DNA from: Pseudomonas gingeri
GTDB lineage: Bacteria > Pseudomonadota > Gammaproteobacteria > Pseudomonadales > Pseudomonadaceae
DNA: 64,000 bases
Assembly (NCBI RefSeq): GCF_013385425.1
Contig: NZ_JACAQA010000002.1
Location: 1-64,000 of the forward strand
Direction of reading: 5' to 3'
In this document: positions 27,841 to 36,695 of the stretch, one piece after another
Numbering within the stretch: position 1 is the first letter of the stretch
How the letters are laid out: each line of letters starts with the position of its first letter
Notes under the pieces: model-generated
Told to the model about the DNA's origin: nothing
Databases searched by the model: none
Seen by the model: the letters and a program-made list of their open reading frames with translations, nothing else
Translations under genes and position numbers: made by a program

Positions 27841-28276
27841 CGCTGAAACTCCACGGAGAGCCTGGAGCCGAGTATCAAGGGGGATGTTGTGTTTCTCCAT
27901 TTCGCACACGGTCGATACCTGACGCGAACTGAAGCACCCCGCCACAACCCGCGGTGTTACCCACGAAAAATCAATCTGTTACTGACTGGGGTCGCGAGTA
28001 ACCGGGAACATCCCGGCGAACGGATTTCGCCCCGAAAAACAGCAGCCCCTTGCGCATCAGCGTTGCCTGACAATGGGCAAAACCGCTTACAATCTGACGC
28101 ATACACGGATGGATGAAAGTGCCCCGTGCCCACTATAAACCGGCATGAAACATGCTTTATCCATCACCAGGACGCTCAAGTGTTTGAGGAAGTTATGACG
28201 GTTAAGCAACAGGTTATTCGATAACCGCGCTATAACTTGCATAACTGGCGACTTAACCCAGCCCATCGAGAGAATA
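27841..28276. promoter_or_regulatory. Divergent promoter region between the dehydrogenase operon and the HTH regulator
   Basis: There are 436 bases without a credible gene. They contain one GACGCA word (28096-28101, in AATCTGACGCAT) and the near-palindrome GGTTATTCGATAACC (28212-28226), followed by two ATAACT words. These probably hold the control sites for both directions. Confidence 0.55.
28212..28226. promoter_or_regulatory. Short palindrome GGTTATTCGATAACC
   Basis: Two GGTTAT half-sites around TCG, located 51-65 bases before the regulator start codon. The half-site equals that of the 16-bp palindromes at 36645 and, with one change, at 43219, but the spacing is one base shorter. It may be a weak site for the LacI protein or a site for the adjacent regulator itself. 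Confidence 0.4.
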
Positions 28277-29170
28277 ATGCCCCGTCGCGCAGACTCACCC
28301 ACCCTGTCGTTAGCGGCCGCCACTTCGCACCCGGAGCGGCAGCAGGTACGCAGTGACTTGCAAGCCAATGTGCAAAAGAACCTGAGTACCCTGGTGGAGT
28401 CCTGCCGGTCCGTGGCCGACATGTGCCGCAAAGTTGATGTCAACCGCCAGCAGTTCAACAAGTACCTGGTGGGCCAACACGTCCCTTCACAAAAGATCCT
28501 TCAGAAAATCGGTCGCTATTTCATGATGGAAGCGGAAGATCTTTTCCGCCCGCCCGCCGAGTTCAAGAAGTTCTATGAAGGGTATGAAAACGAATTGCCG
28601 ACAGACTTGCGTGCCTCGGAGCAATTCAATCATTTCCTGCCGTTGGCCAAACAGTCGGCTGACTTGCTCGAAGACTATCTGGGCGTCTATTACCGCTACC
28701 ACAATTCATCGATCTACAAGGGCCGGATCCTGCGCTCGGTCACCTGCCTGTATCGCGCCGATTCGATGGTGCAGTACGTCACCGTAGAACGCTTTCCGTT
28801 GCGCGATGGCAGCGGCAAGATCGGCTATTCATTCACCTATCACGGGTTTTGCCTGCTGCTGGGCGACCGGTTGTTCATGGTGGATTTCGAAGGCAAGCAA
28901 CGTAACGAGATGACGTTTTCAATCCTGACGCCACAACATCGTCGCCCGATCCGCTTCCTCTATGGACTGGTGACGGGGGTGGCTTCGTCCTCGTTCCGCC
29001 AGCCCTTCTCCACCCGCATGGCACTGGGGCTCGTGGACAAGGGCAAGATCCGCAAGCACCACTTGCGCAACGCCACCGCCGTACTGCCCAGCGATCAGTC
29101 CATCCCCCTGGAAGTGCGTGAATACATGACCGGCGACAACGCCACCATCGTCTGGGGCGGTCAGGACTGA
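28277..29170 (+). CDS. Helix-turn-helix transcriptional regulator
   Basis: A protein of 297 residues. A basic, disordered start is followed by an XRE-like helix-turn-helix (about 40-85: TLVESCRSVADMCRKVDVNR, QQFNKYLVGQHVPSQKILQK). The remaining 200 residues are of mixed helix and strand and contain no domain I can name; segments such as YKGRILRSVTCLYRADSM and FTYHGFCLLLGDRLFMVDFE suggest a ligand-sensing fold. It is divergent from the sugar-type operon and convergent, with a 10-base stop overlap, with the small thiamine enzyme gene. It is the best local candidate to bind the GACGCA repeats; this is inference. Confidence 0.8.
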   Translation: MPRRADSPTLSLAAATSHPERQQVRSDLQANVQKNLSTLVESCRSVADMCRKVDVNRQQFNKYLVGQHVPSQKILQKIGRYFMMEAEDLFRPPAEFKKFYEGYENELPTDLRASEQFNHFLPLAKQSADLLEDYLGVYYRYHNSSIYKGRILRSVTCLYRADSMVQYVTVERFPLRDGSGKIGYSFTYHGFCLLLGDRLFMVDFEGKQRNEMTFSILTPQHRRPIRFLYGLVTGVASSSFRQPFSTRMALGLVDKGKIRKHHLRNATAVLPSDQSIPLEVREYMTGDNATIVWGGQD

Positions 29171-30255
29171 GGCACTTGCAGGGCCGCTTCGTGGCCCTGC
29201 CGCACCGCCATCACCTCGACCAGCGACGGCCCCTTGCTGTTCAGCGCCTTGATCAGGGCGGGGTTGAGTTGCGAAGCGTATTCGACCCGCCAGGCTTCAA
29301 GGCCAAAGTTGCGGGCAATCCCGGCAAAATCCGGGGAGTAAGGCTTGCCGTCGGGCAAATTGAATTCACCGGCCCGATGCGGCGCCATGGGCAGCGCTTG
29401 TGCATCGCCCAGGTCACCACTGCTGTTGAAGACCAGGAACACCACCGGAATGCTGTGCATCATGCACACCGCCATCTCCTGCATTGACTGCAGGAAATCC
29501 CCGTTGCCCACGGCACACACCACCTGGCGCGCCGGCATGGCGAGCTTTGCCCCGATGGCCGCTGGCACCGCCCAGCCCAAGGTGTCGGGATTCCCGGCGC
29601 TGAGCTGCCGGCCCGGGTAGTGGAGAGGAAACATCTCGCGGACCATGGCCTGGATGCGCCCCCCACCGACCACCAGGAGCGCATCCCCTTCCAGCACCGA
29701 GCGCGGCGCGCGACCTTCGCGCAACACGACTGTTTTTCGCCGGATGACCTGGGGTTCCGCCCGCAAGGTGGCGGGCGGCAGGCGGGCGTCGATGGAGGCG
29801 TGCTGAACCGCCACGTCAATAGCCAGGCTGACGGGACCTGCGCGGTCGTTCAACATCGTATCGAACGCCTGGCGCAGGGCCTGGGGAAGTTGCTCGATCA
29901 CCGACACCACGCCCTGCTCTTTCGTGTCGGCGGCGCCCGCCTCGACCCGGGCATCGCTGATGAGCAGCAGCGCCGAGGCGTCCTCCCGGGCAACCGCCAG
30001 GGCTCCCAGCGCTTTGGAAAGGCCCGTCGACCCCGTCAGCACGACGGCCATGGGACGGCCGCAGGCACGAAAGTAGCCATCGGCAAGATGGACGGCGCTG
30101 TGCACCTGCATGACGTGAATAAACGGAATATCGGTCCCCGGCGTCAGCAACGCCTCCAACAGCGCCCAGGAGCCGTCACCCGGCATCCCGGCCACATAGT
30201 CGACACCGTTCGCTTTCAGCGCTTTCGCAACAATCTGGCCACCAGTGAGTTTCAC
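29161..30255 (-). CDS. Truncated thiamine diphosphate enzyme paralogue
   Basis: A protein of 364 residues homologous to both ends of the 595-residue enzyme at 37418 (start KLTGGQIVAKALKANGVDYV versus KLTGSQIVAQTLKNYGVEYV) but lacking most of the middle domain. The Pyr-domain segment reads MQVHSAVHLADGY where the large enzyme has FHEQSAVHLADGY, so the cofactor-activating Glu is Val. In the PP domain GDGDF becomes GNGDF and the closing Asn pair is Asn-Ser, weakening the Mg-diphosphate site. It may be a low-activity decarboxylase, a carboligase using unusual chemistry, or a regulatory subunit. It overlaps the convergent regulator gene by 10 bases. Confidence 0.85.
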   Translation of the reverse strand: MKLTGGQIVAKALKANGVDYVAGMPGDGSWALLEALLTPGTDIPFIHVMQVHSAVHLADGYFRACGRPMAVVLTGSTGLSKALGALAVAREDASALLLISDARVEAGAADTKEQGVVSVIEQLPQALRQAFDTMLNDRAGPVSLAIDVAVQHASIDARLPPATLRAEPQVIRRKTVVLREGRAPRSVLEGDALLVVGGGRIQAMVREMFPLHYPGRQLSAGNPDTLGWAVPAAIGAKLAMPARQVVCAVGNGDFLQSMQEMAVCMMHSIPVVFLVFNSSGDLGDAQALPMAPHRAGEFNLPDGKPYSPDFAGIARNFGLEAWRVEYASQLNPALIKALNSKGPSLVEVMAVRQGHEAALQVPQS

Positions 30256-30376
30256 GCAACACTCCCGTCAAACAGGCGCCGGCCTCGGCGCGAATGCACC
30301 GCGCCTCGTCCAAGGATCGCCTCGGGAGTATTGGCCCGGAACAGGCCCGGCTCAATTTCGCACCCCAGGCAAAAGA

Positions 30377-30392
30377 GACGCAGGTTGACGCA
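30377..30392 (+). repeat. GACGCA direct repeat pair, left
   Basis: GACGCA-GGTT-GACGCA: two copies on the same helix face (10-base period). It lies about 120-140 bases upstream of the small thiamine enzyme start. Confidence 0.55.
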
Positions 30393-30467
30393 ACCGCCCA
30401 CCCTTCCCACCCGCCTGGGGAGAACCATCGCCGGCAGGCGCCAGCTGCGCCGATTAGGTCACTTTGA

Positions 30468-30483
30468 TGCGTCAGAGTGCGTC
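30468..30483 (-). repeat. GACGCA direct repeat pair, right (complement strand)
   Basis: TGCGTC-AGAG-TGCGTC, the reverse-complement version of the same word with the same 4-base spacer. It lies about 285-300 bases before the importer binding protein gene and points opposite to the left pair. Confidence 0.55.
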
Positions 30484-30766
30484 GCTTTTAAAAGGCCTGC
30501 GAAATTGAGTGCCCTGCCTGCCCAGCGAATACTCAATCCATGAAAACAACAAGCCGAGCCTATCAAGCGCTGGGCGCGCCGCTTCAGGCCTTGATGTTGC
30601 AAGCCAAGTACAAGCCCTGCGTCGCCCAGCCGAGGAAGAGTCAATCGGATCAGTTGAGGCCTCAACCGCCTCTCCAGCCGCAGGGAATCAATGCTGGCCA
30701 TAACACTGCCGATCTACACCACCGCAGACAACAATTTGCACCCACCACCCTAGGCAGGAACTCGAA

Positions 30767-31927
30767 ATGAAAAAAGAAAATGAGACGGGTTATGGTTTGA
30801 CCGGCATTGGCCTGGACGCCCTCACCTTGAAACGGCGCACGTTTTTGCTGGGTGCCGCCGCCTCGGCGGCCGGGTTGTATATCGGCTCGTTCGCGCCGAG
30901 TGTGTTTGCCGCTACAGGTGGCCACCTGGAAATTCTCGGTTGGGAAGGTGAAACCGGTGAAGCTGAATTGGCCGATTGGCGCAAGCAGAGGGGTATCACT
31001 GTCCACTCCAGCTATGCCAGCAACCAGGACGACATCACCGCCCGACTGGCCGGCACCGATCCCGTGCAGCTTGACCTGACCATGTACGCCCTGGGCTACG
31101 AGAAGATCTATAAGGAAATGGGCCTGCTCAAGGCCATCGACACCTCGAAGGTTCCCAACTACTCGGCCGACAACACCCTGCCGTTGTTCTACAAAGGCAG
31201 CCGCTGGTACTGGGATGGCAAGCAATGGGGCATTCCGCTGCTGTGGGGCATGAACACCATCGTCTACAACCCCAAGAAGGTGAACAAACCGACCGAGTAC
31301 AAGGATCTGCTGGACCCGAAACTCAAGGGCCGGCTGACCTTTGTCGATGACGGCACCTCGAACTGGTCACTGATCGCGACCATTGGCGGCTACGGCGACA
31401 AATACCCCAACCTGACCCATGCCGAGTTCAAGGACTGCTTCGAGAAACTCAAGCCTTACCGGGATCAGTGCCGCGTATTTGCCGCCTCTTCGGGCGATGC
31501 GGTGTCCCTGCTGGTATCGGGCGAAGTGGATGCGGTGTTCTCGGCGTCCGCCAATACCCCGAGCGAAACCATCAAGCGCGGCGTAACGACCGCACTCTCT
31601 GTCCCCCAGGAAGGGGCAGCCCTGTGGTGCGATGCCTTGTTCATTCCGAAAACCGCCAAGGACATCCCCCTGGCCCTGGATTTCATCAACAAGACACTGG
31701 AGGCCGAAACCCAGGCCAAGATGGCGACCACCATGTTCTCCGCCGTCGTCAATCCCAAGGCCATCCCCCTGCTCTCCGCCGAGCTGAGAAACACCTTCGA
31801 CTACGAGCACCTGGACAGCTTCTTCGAGAAATCCAAACTCTACGGCCAGCCGCCGCTGAGCTCTGACCAGTATGTCACCTATGCTGAATGGATCGATCAG
31901 TGGGCCAACTTCAAAGGCTCGTTCTAG
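30767..31927 (+). CDS. Spermidine/putrescine-type ABC importer, substrate-binding protein
   Basis: A binding protein of 386 residues of the PotD family (bacterial extracellular solute-binding family 1/2). The N-terminus has LKRRTFLLGAAASAAG, a twin-arginine-like signal, with likely cleavage after SVFAA. The mature part has HLEILGWEGETGEAEL, WGIPLLWGMNTIVYNP and a C-terminal helix region ending YAEWIDQWANF. AGGAA precedes ATG 30767. It heads a four-gene operon. PotD-type systems in pseudomonads import many cationic or polyol compounds, so the name does not prove a polyamine ligand; the gene context suggests a sugar-derived or amino-polyol substrate. Confidence 0.92.
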   Translation: MKKENETGYGLTGIGLDALTLKRRTFLLGAAASAAGLYIGSFAPSVFAATGGHLEILGWEGETGEAELADWRKQRGITVHSSYASNQDDITARLAGTDPVQLDLTMYALGYEKIYKEMGLLKAIDTSKVPNYSADNTLPLFYKGSRWYWDGKQWGIPLLWGMNTIVYNPKKVNKPTEYKDLLDPKLKGRLTFVDDGTSNWSLIATIGGYGDKYPNLTHAEFKDCFEKLKPYRDQCRVFAASSGDAVSLLVSGEVDAVFSASANTPSETIKRGVTTALSVPQEGAALWCDALFIPKTAKDIPLALDFINKTLEAETQAKMATTMFSAVVNPKAIPLLSAELRNTFDYEHLDSFFEKSKLYGQPPLSSDQYVTYAEWIDQWANFKGSF

Positions 31928-31950
31928 AGCTCTCGACGGAACAGTAGAGT

Positions 31951-31968
31951 GCGTGTTTTCGAACACGC
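31951..31968 (+). other. Stem-loop between binding protein and permease genes
   Basis: GCGTGTT and AACACGC form a 7-bp stem around TTCG, a very stable tetraloop, in the 95-base gap. Such hairpins commonly stabilise the upstream binding-protein mRNA and lower downstream expression. There is no T-run. Confidence 0.5.
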
Positions 31969-32022
31969 TGCTCTCACGCCAAAGCGCCCTCGTTATCGAA
32001 AAAAAGCACAGGCAACCTCATC

Positions 32023-32958
32023 ATGACCGTAGTCAACAACAGCGAACCCATCACCCTTGAAGGCAAGGATTCGAAGGCCCTCAACCCCATAAAAATCGAT
32101 AAGAAAACCCTCAGCGGCTATTGGCTGGCATCGCCCCCGCTGCTCTTTCTGCTGGTGTTTTTCCTGGTGCCATCCGTGCTGCTGCTGGTTGCCAGTTTCT
32201 GGACCGCCAAGACCTTCAGCATGGAGCCCGCCGCGACGCTGGCCAACTATGTCAGGGCACTGGGCGCCAGCGGGTTCTATGAATCGCTGTGGATCGCCCT
32301 GCAAAACGGTTTCTGGACCGCCTTGCTCTCCACCGTCATCAGTGCCCCGGTGGCCTACTACATCGTTTATCGAACACGCTCCAATGCCGTGCTGTACCTG
32401 GCCCTGATCTCGTGGTTTTCCAGCTACCTGGTACGGGTCTATGCATGGCGCTCGATCCTGGGCACCAACGGGGTGATCAACTCGACGTTGCAGCACTTCG
32501 GCCTGATCGACCAACCGCTGGAATGGCTGGTGTTCAGCAAGTTCTCGGTGGTATTGACCCTGGTGCACATCATGCTGCCCTTCACCCTGTTGCTGCTGGT
32601 GTCGGGCCTGCGGGATATCAAGCGCGATTACCTGGAGGCCGCTGCCGACCTGGGCGCCAGCGGCGCCACCATCCTCTGGCGGGTGATCATGCCGATGGCG
32701 CACAAGAGCATTGTCAGTTCATTCATGTTCACTTTCGTCCTCGCCGCCAGTGACTACGTCACGCCGCAAATGCTCGGCGGCAGGGATGCGATGACCACCG
32801 GCCTGGTGATTGCCAACCAGTTTCGCTCGGTCGGCAACTGGCCGCTGGGTGCGGCGATGGCCTACCTGCTGCTGATTGTATTCATGCTGGTGTACGCGCT
32901 GCTGCTGGGCTTTTTGCGGGCTGCAAACCTGGCCCCCGGCAAGCGCTATCACGACTGA
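32023..32958 (+). CDS. Spermidine/putrescine-type ABC importer, permease 1 (PotB-like)
   Basis: A permease of 311 residues with a cytoplasmic N-terminus of about 35 residues and six membrane helices beginning GYWLASPPLLFLLVFFLVPS. The EAA loop LEAAADLGASGATILWRVIMP docks to the ATPase. Family features VAYYIVYRT and SDYVTPQMLGG are present. It is followed 27 bases later by the second permease, so the channel is a heterodimer. Confidence 0.92.
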   Translation: MTVVNNSEPITLEGKDSKALNPIKIDKKTLSGYWLASPPLLFLLVFFLVPSVLLLVASFWTAKTFSMEPAATLANYVRALGASGFYESLWIALQNGFWTALLSTVISAPVAYYIVYRTRSNAVLYLALISWFSSYLVRVYAWRSILGTNGVINSTLQHFGLIDQPLEWLVFSKFSVVLTLVHIMLPFTLLLLVSGLRDIKRDYLEAAADLGASGATILWRVIMPMAHKSIVSSFMFTFVLAASDYVTPQMLGGRDAMTTGLVIANQFRSVGNWPLGAAMAYLLLIVFMLVYALLLGFLRAANLAPGKRYHD

Positions 32959-32985
32959 ATGCCGCCCACCCAAAGGTAACTCGCC

Positions 32986-33777
32986 ATGATTCGGTTATTC
33001 ACTTACGTCTATATGCTGTTCCTCTATGCACCCATCGCGATTATCGCGCTGTTCAGCTTTCACTCATCCGCCTCGCTGTCGTTCCCCTTCGAAGGGTTCT
33101 CGACCCAGTGGTATGAGGCGCTGTTCAGCAGTTCGGACTTCATGACGGCACTGACCAACAGTGCCATCGTTGCCGTCAGTTCGGCCATCCTCACCACGCT
33201 GCTGGGCACGTTCTCGGCACTGGCGCTGATGCGCATGAAAGGTCGTGTGAAGGCCGTGTTCGCTTTTATGAACTTCGCGCCCATCACCTTGCCCGGGTTG
33301 TTCCTGGGGATCGCCCTGGTGATTTTCTTCTCGTTGATCGGCCTGCCCCGCTCACTGCTGACGGTGGTCATCGGTCATACGCTGTTCACCTTTCCGTTCT
33401 TCGTCGAATCGGTGCGCTCACGGCTGGAATACTTCGACCTGTCGTTCGAAGAGGCCGCCCGTGACCTCGGTGCCTCGCCCCTGAAGGCGTTCTGGCTGGT
33501 GACGCTGCCGATCATCGGCCCGACCATCGCCGGTGCCGCGATCCTGGCGGTGGCACTGTCCATGGACGAATTCCTGATCACCGTGTTCGTCACCGGCAGC
33601 GATACCACGTTGCCCCTGATGATTCTTTCGATGATGCGCCGCGCCGTCAGCCCCACCATCAATGCCGCCTCGGTATTCATGCTGGTGGTGACCATCGCCA
33701 TTATCGCCATTGCCGGCCTGGTCATGACCTTGCGCCGTCGCCGCCTCGAACTTGAACGTGCTGAAACCGTAGAGTAA
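32986..33777 (+). CDS. Spermidine/putrescine-type ABC importer, permease 2 (PotC-like)
   Basis: A permease of 263 residues: IRLFTYVYMLFLYAPIAIIA forms the first helix, and the EAA loop is FEEAARDLGASPLKAFWLVTLP, followed by SMDEFLITVFVTGSDTTLPL, typical of PotC. The basic C-terminal tail RRRRLELERAE ends just before the ATPase gene (5-base gap). Confidence 0.93.
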   Translation: MIRLFTYVYMLFLYAPIAIIALFSFHSSASLSFPFEGFSTQWYEALFSSSDFMTALTNSAIVAVSSAILTTLLGTFSALALMRMKGRVKAVFAFMNFAPITLPGLFLGIALVIFFSLIGLPRSLLTVVIGHTLFTFPFFVESVRSRLEYFDLSFEEAARDLGASPLKAFWLVTLPIIGPTIAGAAILAVALSMDEFLITVFVTGSDTTLPLMILSMMRRAVSPTINAASVFMLVVTIAIIAIAGLVMTLRRRRLELERAETVE

Positions 33778-33782
33778 TCACC

Positions 33783-34862
33783 ATGACCAATAGCATTGAA
33801 CTGACCGGAATTTCCAAAAGCTACGGCAACCTGACCGCCCTGGGCAAAGTCGACCTGACGGTCAAGCGCAACGAGATCCTGACCCTGCTCGGCCCCAGCG
33901 GCTGCGGCAAGACCACCCTGATGCGCATCATCGCCGGCTTCGAAGAGCCCACCACCGGCAAGGTGGTGATCGACGGCAAGGACTCCACGTCCCTGGCGCC
34001 GGAACACCGTCCGGTCAATATGGTGTTCCAGAAATACGCCCTGTTCCCTCACCTGGATGTGTTCGACAACGTGGCCTTCGGCCTGCGCCTGAAGAAAAAA
34101 CCCAAGGACGAGATCAAGCGTGAAGTGAACAAGGCGCTGGAACTGGTGCAACTGGAGAGCTTCAAGAACCGCTGGATCTCCGAGCTCAGCGGCGGGCAGG
34201 CACAACGTGTGGCCCTGGCCCGCGCGCTGGTGAACCGGCCCGCCGTGCTGCTGCTGGACGAACCCCTGGCGGCCCTGGACTTGAAGATCCGCCACCATAT
34301 GCTCAACGAGATCAAACGCATCCACGAAGAGACCTCGACCACCTTCGTCTATGTCACCCACGACCAGGACGAGGCAATGATCCTCTCGGACCGCGTGGTG
34401 CTGCTGAACAAGGGCGGCATCGAGCAGATCGGCGGGCCACAAGAGATGTACTGGTCGCCCCGCACCTTGTTCGCCGCGAAATTCTTCGGCGACACCAATA
34501 TCGTCAATGGCACCTACCGGTCGGGTGATACCCGTGACGGCTATGTCGAGCTGCCGTTCGGGCGTTACGCCCATACCGCCAAGGCCAGCTTGGGGACCGG
34601 GCCGGTCAATGTGTCGATCCGCCCCGAGACCATCGGCCTTGAGCCGGCGCTCGGCGCCACGCTGGCCGACGGTGCCTTTGCCGGGAAAGTCAAAGACACC
34701 TCGTTCATCGGCAACCGGGTGATTTACCGAGTGGAAGTTGCCGGCGGCAGCTTCACCCTCAAATGCCAGCAACTGCCCACCCCCGGCACTCACGCACTGC
34801 CGCCGGGTACGGATGTGGCGCTCACCTGCAAACCCGAGAGCTTTGTGGTGCTACCCGCCTGA
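33783..34862 (+). CDS. Spermidine/putrescine-type ABC importer, ATPase (PotA-like)
   Basis: An ATP-binding protein of 359 residues. Walker A GPSGCGKTT (about residues 38-46), Q-loop FQKYALFPHL, signature LSGGQAQRVALARAL, Walker B VLLLDEPLAALD and the switch VTHDQDEA are all intact. The last 110 residues form the TOBE regulatory domain (VNVSIRPETIGLEP). It completes the transporter and is followed by a strong terminator. Confidence 0.95.
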   Translation: MTNSIELTGISKSYGNLTALGKVDLTVKRNEILTLLGPSGCGKTTLMRIIAGFEEPTTGKVVIDGKDSTSLAPEHRPVNMVFQKYALFPHLDVFDNVAFGLRLKKKPKDEIKREVNKALELVQLESFKNRWISELSGGQAQRVALARALVNRPAVLLLDEPLAALDLKIRHHMLNEIKRIHEETSTTFVYVTHDQDEAMILSDRVVLLNKGGIEQIGGPQEMYWSPRTLFAAKFFGDTNIVNGTYRSGDTRDGYVELPFGRYAHTAKASLGTGPVNVSIRPETIGLEPALGATLADGAFAGKVKDTSFIGNRVIYRVEVAGGSFTLKCQQLPTPGTHALPPGTDVALTCKPESFVVLPA

Positions 34863-34894
34863 ATGACAAGGGTTTGAACCTGACCTGAGCTCGA

Positions 34895-34942
34895 CGCTGG
34901 AGCATGACCTGTTTAATCAGGGCATGCTCCAGCGTTTTTTTT
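34895..34942 (+). terminator. Rho-independent terminator of the importer operon
   Basis: CGCTGGAGCATG (34895-34906) pairs perfectly with CATGCTCCAGCG (34923-34934), followed by eight T residues (34935-34942). Confidence 0.92.
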
Positions 34943-34971
34943 CGAGCGATACTCCGCGTGTTCCATCAGGC

Positions 34972-34997
34972 AAAAAAAAGCTCCCCGGGTAGGGAGC
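34972..34997 (-). terminator. Rho-independent terminator of the histidinol-dehydrogenase-like gene
   Basis: On the minus strand GCTCCC and GGGAGC form a stem with a 6-base loop, followed by a run of eight T residues (A-run at 34972-34979 on the plus strand). It lies 23 bases after the stop codon. Confidence 0.85.
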
Positions 34998-35020
34998 CTG
35001 GAGCGATTGAAGGATTGCCC

Positions 35021-36304
35021 TCAAGCGGGCTTCTTGTAGCGACGAATACGGATATCCGCCTGTTCCTTGTGCCCGGCGAAGCCTTCCATACCGCACAAAC
35101 GCGAGCAGTATTCGCCCACCAGCACTGAGGCCTCATCCGTCAGCACACGCTGGTAGGTGCAGGTCTTGATGAACTTGCCGACCCAAAGGCCACCGGTGTA
35201 ACGCGCTGTGCCGGTGGTGGGCAGGGTGTGGTTGGTGCCGATGACCTTGTCGCCATAGGAAACGTTGGTGCGCTCACCGAGGAACAGCGCGCCGTAGTTG
35301 GTCATGTGCTCCAGGAAATACAGCGGATCCCTGGTCATGACCTGCACGTGCTCGGAAGCAATCCGGTCGGCTTCCTGCACCAGCTCATCCACCGTGTCGC
35401 ACAGGATGATCTCGCCATAATCACGCCAGGCGACTGAAGCCACGGGAGCGGTGGAAAGGATGGCCAACTGGCGTTCTATTTCCGCCGGCAGGGTTTCCGC
35501 CAGCTCGGCGCTATTGGTCAGAAACACCGCGGGCGAGTTGATGCCGTGCTCAGCCTGGCCGAGCAAATCGGCGGCGATGATTTCGACATCGCTGCTGTCA
35601 TCGGCAATCACCAGGGTTTCGGTGGGGCCGGCGATCAGGTCGATACCGATCTTGCCGAACAGTTGGCGCTTGGCTTCGGCGACATAGGCGTTGCCGGGGC
35701 CGACGATCATGTCCACCGCTTTGAACGTGTCGGTGCCCAAGGCAAAAGCGGCAATCGCCTGCACCCCGCCAACGCAATAGATTTCATCGGCCCCGGCCAG
35801 GTACATGGCGGTCACGATGGCCGGATGGGGCTTGCCGTCAAACGGCGGTGCGGCGGCGATCACACGTTTCACCCCCGCCACCTTGGCGGTCAGTACGCTC
35901 ATATGGGCCGAGGCCAGCAACGGGTATTTCCCGCCCGGGATGTAGCAAGCCACCGAGTTCACCGGGATATTGCGGTGCCCGAGGATCACACCCGGCAGGG
36001 TTTCGACTTCGACGTCGTGCATGGAGGCCTTTTGCACTTCGGCAAAACGGCGAACCTGGGCCTGGGCGAACCTTATGTCGCCGATTTCCTGCTCCGAAAG
36101 ACTCTCGACGCACGCGGCAATTTCCTCGTCAGTCAGCCGGAAAGAGACCGGCGACCAGTGATCGAACTTCTTCGAGTATTCACGCACGGCGGCGTCGCCG
36201 TTGCTGGCCACGTCGGCGATGATTTGCTCAACGGTAGCGCGGACTTGGGAAGCAATCTCGGCTTGGGCTTCAACCGGTTTGCTGGTTTTCAGGTATCGAA
36301 TCAT
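35021..36304 (-). CDS. Histidinol dehydrogenase family enzyme, catabolic (HpsN-like)
   Basis: A protein of 427 residues from ATG 36304 (GGAG upstream). All four zinc ligands of the HisD fold are visible: Gln and His in [11 protein letters not shown], Asp in [15 protein letters not shown], and His in [11 protein letters not shown]. The NAD-binding region [19 protein letters not shown] is typical. It is isolated from any histidine gene and sits among sugar and transport genes, as do HisD homologues that oxidise other amino or sulfo alcohols (for example sulfopropanediol 3-dehydrogenase HpsN). Its promoter carries four GACGCA words and a LacI-type palindrome, so it belongs to this catabolic locus. 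The substrate is not determinable. Confidence 0.9.
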   Translation of the reverse strand: MIRYLKTSKPVEAQAEIASQVRATVEQIIADVASNGDAAVREYSKKFDHWSPVSFRLTDEEIAACVESLSEQEIGDIRFAQAQVRRFAEVQKASMHDVEVETLPGVILGHRNIPVNSVACYIPGGKYPLLASAHMSVLTAKVAGVKRVIAAAPPFDGKPHPAIVTAMYLAGADEIYCVGGVQAIAAFALGTDTFKAVDMIVGPGNAYVAEAKRQLFGKIGIDLIAGPTETLVIADDSSDVEIIAADLLGQAEHGINSPAVFLTNSAELAETLPAEIERQLAILSTAPVASVAWRDYGEIILCDTVDELVQEADRIASEHVQVMTRDPLYFLEHMTNYGALFLGERTNVSYGDKVIGTNHTLPTTGTARYTGGLWVGKFIKTCTYQRVLTDEASVLVGEYCSRLCGMEGFAGHKEQADIRIRRYKKPA

Positions 36305-36410
36305 CAATGGGCTCCAGGTGGTTCTTGAGTGCATGCCAGACGCACTCGGCGTCAGCGATCATCTTTTCCCAGCCCCCTGCCCCGGGCAATTTCGCAGCCT
36401 CGTTATTGGT

Positions 36411-36462
36411 GACGCAACCTGACGCAGCACAGACGCAATGTTGAAGCGCTGCCAATGACGCA
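36411..36462 (+). repeat. Cluster of four GACGCA words
   Basis: GACGCA starts at 36411, 36421, 36432 and 36457; the first three are spaced 10 and 11 bases, about one helical turn each. The sequence around the second copy (ACCTGACGCAG) is the same as in the inverted repeat at 24533. The array lies 107-158 bases before the HisD-like start. Confidence 0.6.
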
Positions 36463-36478
36463 TAAGTTATTCGTATAA
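36463..36478. promoter_or_regulatory. LacI-type operator AGTTATTCGTATAACT
   Basis: A 16-bp near-palindrome with central CG, identical to the site at 43328 and one base pair from perfect symmetry. Central CG is typical of LacI-family operators. Located about 160 bases upstream of the HisD-like gene and directly next to a GACGCA word. Confidence 0.68.
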
Positions 36479-36644
36479 CTTTTTTTATGAAAAGCTGAAA
36501 ACCCATGCTTCATTGGCACTACCTGCCGCCATTTGACCGATTAAACAGCCATAAAATCGCCATTAAAGAGCGTAATACCGGCTTGGGTGAAAAAAAACGA
36601 CAGGGCCATTGACTTAGGAATACGGAGTGATAGTTTAAATAAAC

Positions 36645-36660
36645 GGTTATACGTATAACC
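36645..36660. promoter_or_regulatory. LacI-type operator GGTTATACGTATAACC
   Basis: A perfect 16-bp palindrome 36-51 bases before the thuA-like start codon, a position that would block transcription initiation. It shares the inner 14 bases with the palindrome at 43219. Confidence 0.75.
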
Positions 36661-36695
36661 CAATAATCACACCCAACCCAAAGAGGTGACCAACC

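Larger units (their letters stand above)
30256..30766. promoter_or_regulatory. Divergent promoter region with paired GACGCA repeats
   Basis: There are 511 bases between the small thiamine enzyme and the ABC importer operon. Two pairs of direct repeats stand out: GACGCA at 30377 and 30387, and TGCGTC (its complement) at 30468 and 30478, each pair spaced exactly 10 bases. Open frames in the right half have no family resemblance. Each pair could serve one direction. Confidence 0.55.
36305..36695. promoter_or_regulatory. Divergent control region with two repeated motifs
   Basis: There are 391 bases without a gene between the HisD-like gene and the thuA-like operon. Left to right: GACGCA at 36411, 36421, 36432 and 36457, the palindrome at 36463-36478 and a perfect palindrome at 36645-36660. 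The left group should act on the HisD-like gene and the right palindrome on the plus-strand operon. The middle (36480-36640) is AT-rich without other visible signals. Confidence 0.65.

Noticed and set aside
30540..30770. Possible small gene just before the importer binding protein
   Set aside because: Gln/Pro-rich random-looking peptide overlapping the ribosome site of the real gene; no convincing Shine-Dalgarno.
33375..34793. Minus-strand open frame of 472 codons opposite the importer permease and ATPase
   Set aside because: Shadow frame; crosses two well-defined genes and has no domain.
35021..36304. Biosynthetic hisD
   Set aside because: No other histidine genes nearby, promoter shares operators with a catabolic locus, and the zinc ligands are common to the whole family including non-histidine enzymes.
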